From: Symsagittifera roscoffensis
Taxonomy: Eukaryota; Xenacoelomorpha; Acoela; Convolutidae
Assembly: GCF_963678635.1 (NCBI RefSeq)
Contig: NC_087068.1
Location: 56,266,467 to 56,330,466, forward strand
DNA length: 64,000 nucleotides
Reading direction: 5' to 3'
The translations under genes and the position numbers were made by a program. Positions 57,074-64,000 of the stretch are shown here, one piece after another. The notes under the pieces were generated by a model. It was not told the origin of the DNA, ran no database searches, and saw only the letters and a program-made list of their open reading frames with translations. Each line of letters begins with the position of its first letter. The stretch's first letter is position 1.

Positions 57074-58236
57074 TTACATAAGGGTTCCTGTATCGGTTTC
57101 CCTGCCATAGTTATCGTTATAATCATCAAACTGAGAATCTTGCGGGATTGAAATTTTACTCTGGTCATTATAAAATTGTTCTCGGTTTGGGTTTGCCGAG
57201 TCGTTCAAACTGGTCACTCGGTAGACTCTGATTTCGGAATCGGCGGCATCCGAGTTACTCGCTCGGCCTATTCTACAGCAGCAGAAATTTAAAATTGATT
57301 GGGGGCTTCTTTTCACTTTCATCTTGAGAAGCGAGCGGAACTCTTTGAAGGAACAGGCGTATAGAATTGGGTTGCAAACACTGAAAAAAAAAACATTTTT
57401 GTCAAATGTAAGATTATTTTTAGACATAACGAATTAATCATTTTAGGCAACTTAATCCGTGGTGTATCCTGAAATTTTTTTATAGATTTTGCAACGAAAC
57501 GCAACAAAAACAACCAATCAAAAGAAAGCAAGGGTAGCCGGTCGCTTTCCGACAAAAAACAGCAAATAAAACAAAGCAAGAAAACATCAACAAAATTTTC
57601 ATATCTAAAAATACTAATCAAGAAATTTCAAGCTTCAAGTTTTTAAATTAAAAAATTCCGTTCTTGGTTCGGCGTTTTTTTAAGATATGCACAATATTAC
57701 ACAAAAACGGGTGAATAATTGCTAAAATTGCGAAAACAAGAATAATTGCTAAACTATTCTGAATGTTGCGCCCTGTAACTTCGTCTCGGTGTGATTTTGT
57801 CTAAACGTCCAATTGCGCATAAAAAACTCTGGTTGTAAATCTAGGAATTTTGCAGGTGGAGGGAACTGAATTTGATTGACTCTAAAAAAATAACTTTCCC
57901 GAAAATATAAAAAAGCTGCCCCCCTTAATTTCACTAACCACTTGCGAGAGTCAAAGCCGGCTCTATAACGGGGTGATAGTTTCCATTTGCAATGACAATT
58001 TCTTTGAAAAACAGTTGTTTGAGGATCGGGGCCAGCGCGAAACTTACGCGCTGAGGTTGATGAGTATCTGGGTGATGTAGAATGGTACACGTGTAAATAT
58101 GTCATCCTCCTCACTGTCATCATCCCCTATCAAACCCAGTCCATAGCCCGCAAACAGGATCTCATTGGGCGCCCAGCAGACTATGTAGACCAGAATCAGC
58201 AGCAGGCTCGATACTCTGGTCTCGTTGGAGTCGATA
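57074..58236 (-). CDS. Class A (rhodopsin-like) GPCR, last two exons (partial)
   Basis: The CDS is complement(join(57074..57380, 58048..58236)), with upstream exons missing. The penultimate exon has acceptor TTTTGGCAG and a perfect donor GTAAGT at 58047-58042. It encodes TM6 (SSLLLILVYIVCWAP), with the class A CWxP motif, an acidic third extracellular loop (DDDSEEDD) and the start of TM7. The final exon (acceptor TTTTTCAG) completes an Ala codon and gives SAVCNPILYACSFKEFR, the NPxxY motif, then helix 8. A CCC triplet (likely palmitoylation) follows in a tail rich in Ser/Thr/Asp/Asn ending GTLM. TM1-TM5 are not in the first 5 kb upstream, which is occupied by a retroelement. Ligand unknown; the pattern fits peptide or amine receptors. 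Confidence 0.88.
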
Positions 58237-58790
58237 CTGCCAAAAAAAACACAAATGTTACATGGATAGAACAATAGCACTGATTGCTCCGATTACAACA
58301 GTACAAGGTCTGAAACTTAGAAATAAAGGGAGAATTCCACATAAAACGGAAATTTATTCATAAAATTATGTTGCTTTTGATCTAATTTTACTGCTTTTTT
58401 TTATAAATATGACCGAATAAGACGAAAGAATTAATATTGAAAAAAGCAAATAACGTTGAAACTGTAATCAATTAAATTGGGTTGCCTTTCTCTTATCAAA
58501 ACTTTTTTTATCATAATCTGAAAACCGAAAATGTTCAGACCAGTTTTTCTCAACAATGAGATAACTTTTCGAAAAAAAAATTTCATAATCCGAATCATGG
58601 CCAATAGAGCTTTAATATGATATTGCGTTTGATCTAGCACGAGCTTTGCTTTACAAAGGTACCTGGATAAATATTTGAAAAACCGTCTCTCTAATCTATA
58701 GTTTCTTTCTAATCTTCTAGTCTTCCTCCAATTTGTTTTGGTCAAGTAACCAGAACTCTAATTTAGTTAATCAGATTAAGTACAATTTCA
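58237..58790. other. GPCR intron sequence; no exon recognised
   Basis: AT-rich DNA on the 5' side of the penultimate GPCR exon. No TM1-TM5 exon is seen. Confidence 0.5.
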
Positions 58791-59323
58791 CTTAATCAAT
58801 CCAAACACAACGGCTAACTACAAATAGAACAAGAGCTGACCATGCTTCAATTACAAAAATGAAAACCCGGGTCGTTGTCCACACAATTTCCCAATCGGTT
58901 CGAGAATTTTAGTCACGCAAAATGAAAACTTAAGTCGCGACGATCGCCGTTTGCTAGTTAAATCCGCGACAACAATGGTCGCAACCTTAAATCTAGAAAA
59001 ATTCAATTTAGGTCATGATTTAGATAAATTTAGTAGGATTTTCTGCTCGCTGATAAAATGTTACTTTGTTGCAGCTAACTCTACTTTATACAATTAAAAG
59101 AATAAAAGATGAAAAGTGAATTAATCTAAAGTTGAAACATTAAAAAGTGAAGAGAGCATTCCGTCCGCCGGAGAGAATGAAAGAGTGAAGGTCATATCTA
59201 AGTGACCTGTTAAAATGGTTACATAACCGTTAGCTAAACTAGAGTATTAAAGTAGAACCACATCATTCTTCTGATCAGTAAAAATTTGAATTGCAAAAAT
59301 AACTAATTAACTACCTAACTGCA
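58790..59323 (-). mobile_element. Candidate 3' LTR of the right-hand Gypsy element
   Basis: On the minus strand a polypurine tract (CAAAGGGGAGAAAGGG, complement 59324..59339) is followed directly by TGCAGTTAGGTAG, as expected at an LTR start. A TATA-like box (TATAAAG near 59089) lies inside. The far end is not fixed; 58790 is an estimate. The partner LTR would be to the right of the window. Confidence 0.5.
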
Positions 59324-59746
59324 CCCTTTCTCCCCTTTGTGAAACGGAGTTAAATTTTAAGCACCATAAATGTACTAGGTTAGAGATAAAAGTTAACGAG
59401 TGGATTTAAATAAGGCCGTTAAGGTTAAGAAATTAACTGCTGGATTAAAATAAGTACCCAACGTCCGCCGGATGTAAAAGTAAGCAGTCGAAATTAAATC
59501 AAAAAATTATGATGTTGAGTTCCTTGGAATGTAACTGAGTGCAAATGTAATTAAATGAGCTAGGCTATGAAGCATTACTATCAAATATTAATGGTAGCCA
59601 AACTTTAAGGTGAAGTATGTGTATTGATCCGAAGGAAAGTTAAATGATGTTCTAGGCAGTTAACAATCCAAAGAATATTGTAGTAAATGAGAAGACAAAA
59701 AACATTTAGCACCGGGTAAGCGAAAACGTTCTGAATAGTTTTTGAG

Positions 59747-60860
59747 TTAACAGTTTTTGTAACAGTTTACAAAGTTTTCAAATTCGATATTGAAAAGTTC
59801 GCTGTCGAGATCTATGTTGTCGCCAAAATTGTCTACCGCAATTCTTAAAGATTCGTCCGTCGATGAAGTTGAGAGAGGATCTGGTGAAGAAGGGTTTGAA
59901 TGAATAGTCATTATGTCCGAAGGAATTTCTTGATGAGTTAGGTCAGAGTGTTCGCTGATGTTGTTGTCCAGGACGATAGGGTTCGTTGCGGCGCCAGAAA
60001 CCACTTGAGGTTCATCTACAACATCTATGAAGATGTTTTACCATAGAATTTTGGCGGGCCCACATTTCAATTAGACCGGCGTATGGGTGGTTCATTACCA
60101 GGTTTAGGTGTTGACTTTGGCTCAAGCAGGGCTTCATCAGATGAGTCCACTATCTCATATACTGGGAAGTTCACTGGAGAGTCCACAATTTGTGAAGTTG
60201 TTGAGGTATTCTTCGAGTCCCTTTCTTGAGTAGTGGTAGTCGATAAGGCCGCAATGATGCTGATTGGGCACTGCGATATTATTGGCTCGACCTCTTGGTT
60301 ATCTTCTAAAATCTCAACCTTAATGTTATCATTTGCTTCGGTAGACTTATCAGTGTTGTAATCTTGCTTTAATTCATTTACGGAACCGGAACTAATTCGC
60401 TCCCTAACTACGTCTCTACACGGAAAATCAACAGCTATCCATTCCCAATCGCTTTTATCGGAAGAATCCAAAGGAATATATACAAAGACTCGTCAGAAGC
60501 AAGTTAACTTGGTAAAAAAAATTGACTTCTTAGATCGATCGTGGAGGTTGTCTTCGAGAAGGGCTCGAAGAAGGTCTCGACACTCGCGTCCTGGTGTTGT
60601 TGTCTGAGGATCCCAATTCTAATTCTATTTGTTTCTTGGTCTTTGTTTGATGTTTACGTGGACTGTTTTGTTTCCAGAGTTTCTCGCAATTCTGGCCTAA
60701 TTCAACATTACAGTTTAAAAAGTAAGGAAATGATATGTTGCCTTTGAAAGATCGAATTTTTGAAAAGTTTGAACGTGGAATGGCGATATCTAATTTTCTG
60801 ATTATTTTTCCGGCGGATAATTCTACGGTTGTACTAGAGATGTTTATGATTTTTTGTTTT
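59747..60860 (-). pseudogene. Post-integrase ORFs of the right-hand Gypsy element, unknown function
   Basis: Three open stretches follow integrase. About 60860-60535 is basic and ends Arg/Ser-rich (RVSRPSSSPSRRQPPR). 60471-60067 starts MDSSDKSDWEWIAVDF and is acidic and Ser/Thr-rich. 60004-59747 is Asp/Glu/Ser-rich and ends in a short Cys tail. No transmembrane segment is seen, so an envelope is unlikely. Frames are separated by stops. Confidence 0.5.
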
Positions 60861-60868
60861 AACTCCTC

Positions 60869-61840
60869 TTAAAACGGATTTGCATTGATGCACTTGTTCG
60901 TTTTCCGAAAAATTTTACCTTCAATTGAACTTTGAAGGGGGACTTTGGACAAGCAAGGTTTTGAGGGGCATAGGTAGTCCGCTTCGTATCCCTTCTCAAC
61001 AGGTGTCTGGTTCTTCTTGGAGATCAACGTATCCTTGTATCCATCCTCCACTCTGTCGTTTGCGTTCCGGTCCTTTGCTCTTTGTTTAGAAAGCATTGGT
61101 TTTCCTTTAACTAAAATTTCATTGGATGGTTTACCGGAAGCCAATTGTTTCCAAATAGTGTTTGGTTTTCTATTAAAATGTATTTCGAAAGGAGATTATT
61201 TGATTTTTGATTGGTAAGAAGACAGAAGGTTTCAGATATTTTTTGAGAGAGAATTTTGTAATGTACATTTTTGGGTTTTTTGAGACAGCCAACAATTTAA
61301 TTTTTACACTATTTACAATTTTCTCGACTAATCCGTTGGAGCAATGATCTCCTACTGTTTAAAATAATAATTTGATATTGTTCAAATCGCAAAATAATTT
61401 AAAACAGGATGCGTGATCTAGTCTAATTGAGTAAGGTATGCCGTAGAGAAATATGTATTCTTGAAGAAATTCGATGACTGTTTTTGACAAAGTAGATGTA
61501 GTAATTTTTGCCGATGGAAAATTCGAAAATCGATCGATGCCAAGTAAGATATGTTTTTTCGTGCCCCAGTGAGAATCTAAAGGACCGGCAAAGTCTAGGT
61601 TGAGTTCATCGTTGGGTTCCAGTATGGAGGGAAGTTCACAAATTTTTGAATTAGGAATTATACTTTTTTAAACTATTACCCGTGTTTGTACATTCGGAGC
61701 AATTTATGATGTGAAAATAGAGCTGCCTGTTAATATGGGGCCACCAGATGTATTGGGCCAAGTATTTCATTCCAAATTGACCGGGATGTGCTTGATGGAG
61801 AGTTTTCATCATTGCGTTTCTTATGGTAAAAGGGTAACTG
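60869..61840 (-). pseudogene. pol: Integrase remnant of the right-hand Gypsy element
   Basis: A zinc-binding N-terminus is readable at about 61840-61685 (MKTLHQAHPGQFGM, then WWPHINRQ and C-x-x-C). The catalytic core follows in a shifted frame (LNLDFAGP, then GIDRFSNFPSAK, and GLVEKIV). The expected second Asp lies in RLDHA. The post-core block 61144-60869 (QRAKDRNANDRVEDGYK) is a C-terminal integrase-like segment. Several stops and at least two shifts break the domain. Confidence 0.75.
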
Positions 61841-62589
61841 AATTACCGTCTATGTATAGTAATCTGTCGGATCATGTAAGTCCCGTACAAAGGTGTTGAA
61901 ATAAGGTGAATTTGCGTTAATCATCTCTTCTCTGTTTTGGTGTGCCTTCACGATGGGGCTCAGCATTGGATCGTCTTCGGTTAGAAGATCTACTAATTAA
62001 GCATCAAATAACTTATTCAAATCCAAAGGACGGTCGAGCAACTTCAAGTTTTACGTGGTCAGGTAACAATAGAAATTTTAGGTAAACTTGAATACCGGAA
62101 GTAGACGGATTAACTACAATTTTACTTTTTTCTCATTATAACAGTATTGACAAAACTTCTATCTATAGCTGAATTATTCATGCTACAATTAAGAATAAAA
62201 AAATACAAAAATGCGGAAATAGAAAAAGAAATTATTAAGGAATTAGTGTTTGAATAATCCAAAGTAACACATTTCGAAGTACAAAATTCATTTCGATTAT
62301 GATTTGATGAGCAAATTGGAAAGTCGAATCAATGAATTTTATTACTGAAGCTAAAAGGTTATTACGTAATCTAGCGTAATCGGAATTTTTCAGATTTGAA
62401 CCAATAACAGAGCACGTCTTTCTTTGATAAACCAAAGGATTAATTGATTTCTTAATTTTATCTATATTAGCGACTAGAAACTCCTCGTCGTAATTTGATG
62501 GGGTAGGGTTTTTCCAGGAGGAGTTCTAAAATTAATTCATTGAACCCCATGTCTTTTCCGGAAAGGTTTTTAATTGTAAAGTTAAACGG
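61841..62589 (-). pseudogene. pol: pol linker between RNase H and integrase, heavily decayed
   Basis: In the correct order for a Gypsy pol, this stretch carries only short readable segments. One example is the open block 62435-62235, which begins MVYQRKTCSV. No catalytic motif is expected here. Multiple stops are present in all frames. Confidence 0.4.
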
Positions 62590-62980
62590 TAATAACCGAT
62601 CAACCAATCTTGTTAGTCTAGTGTAGTATTTTATTCCCGTGGTTTATTGATAGAGGGATAGTAGGGCTTTATGATCTGTAATTACTTCGAAGTCTGATCC
62701 ATAAAAATAATTTTTAGGATGTTCTATGGCTCAGACTACTCCCAAAAGGTCTAATTCATTGTTAGAATATTTCGATTCATGTGGGTTTAGAACCCGTGAT
62801 GCAAATGAAATTGTTTTCCAGTCATTCCCATGGAGTTGTTCTAAGGAGGCTTCTAAACCGTTATGTGATGCGTCCGTTTTTATTCTGGTTTTACGTTTTA
62901 CATCAAAATGAGTATTTTCCGTAAGATTGATAATCTCTTGTTTGATTTTCTCGAAGGCTTTTGTATGATCGGAATTTCAA
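62590..62980 (-). pseudogene. pol: RNase H with a remnant of the RT C-terminus
   Basis: The minus-strand reading gives HTKAFEKIKQEI (linker after RT), then RIKTDASHNGLEASLEQ with the catalytic Asp, SFASRVLNPHE, NNELDLLGVV and ITDHKALLSLY. This is a clear Gypsy RNase H. TGA codons occur at 62979-62977 and 62733-62731, both where Trp is usual, and a TAA near 62645. The palm and fingers of RT that should precede it are absent. Confidence 0.75.
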
Positions 62981-63304
62981 TTATTGACTTACCCATCTTA
63001 TTTGTCTGGAAATGTGGAAAAACTTCTGTGATTCTTCTATCCCCACTTTGGGCAGGTGGTCATTTCCGAGTATGTTTCTCTCATGCCCTTCTGTCAAAAA
63101 GAAATGGCAGTCGCCGTGTGACCATCCATTTGAAAAAAGCGGTGGTATCACTTTGCCAGAGATGTTGATGGCGTTGTCCGCGAACCCGCAAAATAAACCC
63201 TTGGTTGTTTTATCCACTGGATAATTTTTTAGGTATGGATCCCGTAATTTCAATTCGTGAAGAACGTTCTGCTTAAGAAAGCTGACCGGGCTTGCAGAGT
63301 CCAT
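62981..63304 (-). pseudogene. pol: Retropepsin domain of the right-hand Gypsy element
   Basis: An open frame of 107 residues starts MDSASPVSFLKQNVL (catalytic Asp-Ser-Ala) and includes ERNILGNDHLPKVGI, the conserved C-terminal strand. This is the complete span of a Gypsy protease. Its 3' end runs directly into the RT-tail/RNase H junction, which shows the deletion. Confidence 0.75.
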
Positions 63305-63589
63305 TTGTATGTTTAAAATTACTTGTTTTTCCTTTCCGAGTCAAATATTTAATAGTTTCTTAAGTTCTTTTCCATCATCGCGAAAAATGTAGTTACGTTT
63401 ATTACAGAATAGTCGTCATTTTCACACTGTCCAGATTCTGACCATGCGCTAATCACGCCACAACCTTCTCTATTTAGATTTTCCTTAGTTACATCCGGGT
63501 GATGCGACGGTTAAAAATCTGCATTATCTTTTTTTTGAGTATTTACAATGCTTAGAATTTTACGACAAGATTTACAGAGTCTGGTGAAA

Positions 63590-63954
63590 TGGCCTATTTA
63601 CAGGATGTACAATTTGTGTCCTTTGCTGGACAAACAGCCAGGTTCCCTTTTGAAAAGGTGCCGTCACCTTTCATACGGGTGTTGCTCCGTTCAATGTTCA
63701 GTGTAGGTTCTCTTTTTGACCTTAATATGGTTGTGGGGTTTGTGTACGGATGATCAGTTGGATTTGAAATTATTTGTTAATTTTATATGGTTTAAAATCC
63801 CCTTTTCGTCAATTAGGGTGACGTTGAGTGCTTCCCACGGTGGTAAGATTTCGGTCAGGAGTTTTTTTTGTATATCTGAATTTTTCTTGTTATTTATGAA
63901 GATGTCCCTGATCCACTCGTCCTCTCCGGCGGTTATGTCACACTTTTTAGCCAT
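63590..63954 (-). pseudogene. gag: gag remnant of the right-hand Gypsy element
   Basis: The frame 63954-63754 encodes a capsid C-terminal segment (EDEWIRDIFINNKKNSDIQ, then LIDEKGI). Further on, about 63660-63590, a cysteine-rich zinc-knuckle-like part is readable (CPAKDTNCTSCK), interrupted by a TAG. The N-terminal part of Gag is beyond the window. Confidence 0.65.
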
Positions 63955-64000
63955 TTTGGCTAAGGCTCCCCAAAATTGTTCATGTGACTCTCTGTCACGT

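Larger units (their letters stand above)
59747..63954 (-). mobile_element. Second decayed Ty3/Gypsy element, minus strand, RT core deleted, runs off the right edge
   Basis: From right to left on the minus strand: gag (63590-63954), retropepsin (62981-63304), a short RT tail joined to RNase H (62590-62980), integrase (60869-61840), then post-integrase reading frames (59747-60860). It differs from the 13.6-30 kb element in protein sequence, base composition and the order of its extra ORFs. It occupies the region where 5' exons of the GPCR on the same strand might lie. Confidence 0.82.

Noticed and set aside
1-64000. Host uses an altered genetic code (UGA = Trp)
   Set aside because: The glutamate receptor, tau-family gene, GPCRs and non-LTR ORF use TGG for Trp and end at normal stops. 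The TGA-for-Trp pattern is confined to decayed retroelements.
1-64000. CRISPR arrays, tRNA or rRNA genes
   Set aside because: No regularly spaced direct repeats with unique spacers and no cloverleaf or rRNA core sequence were seen. Minisatellites here lack spacers.

Overview
The window is nuclear DNA from an animal (metazoan): AT-rich, gene-poor and full of transposons, with GT-AG introns. It contains exons of an ionotropic glutamate receptor, a tau/MAP-type microtubule-binding protein, two seven-transmembrane receptors and probably a thrombospondin/EGF-type matrix protein. The phylum cannot be fixed from the sequence. No bacterial, CRISPR, rRNA or tRNA feature was found.

Layout from left to right. 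718-2321 (+): the last three exons of an ionotropic glutamate receptor, found by splice-phase matching. About 3.9-4.9 kb: the 5' end of a minus-strand Ty3/Gypsy element (LTR, primer-binding site, gag start), broken at a 59-bp foldback. 5.8-7.9 kb: two phase-1 EGF/thrombospondin-like exons. About 13.6-30.2 kb: a large, G-poor, decayed Ty3/Gypsy-type retroelement on the plus strand (gag, protease, RT, RNase H, integrase, an envelope-like region and a duplicated unknown ORF). It is split by a young non-LTR retrotransposon (17736-20518) that has a 15-bp target duplication. 31.8-57 kb: at least four recognisable copies, plus remnants, of a hAT-type MITE with CAGGGGCGGAT ends. Three copies have perfect 8-bp target duplications. 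32.6-35.3 kb (+): a divergent two-exon GPCR with a minisatellite in its intron. 35.3-45.8 kb: a gene desert with MITEs. 45.9-49.9 kb (+): a three-exon tau-family gene whose last exon encodes twelve microtubule-binding repeats of exactly 30 residues. 53.6-56.8 kb: a roughly 1.05-kb tandem array. 57.1-58.2 kb (-): the last two exons of a class A GPCR. 58.8-64 kb (-): a second, unrelated, decayed Ty3/Gypsy element that has lost its RT core and runs off the right edge.

The host genes look like neuronal or cell-surface genes (glutamate receptor, tau, GPCRs), but nothing shows that they act together. Most of the window is transposon history: nested insertion, foldback formation, tandem duplication with a breakpoint inside a MITE, and internal deletion. 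The most unusual items are the twelve-repeat tau protein, the tandemly duplicated unknown ORF at the 3' end of the large retroelement, and the repeated use of TGA where retroelement proteins would be expected to have tryptophan.
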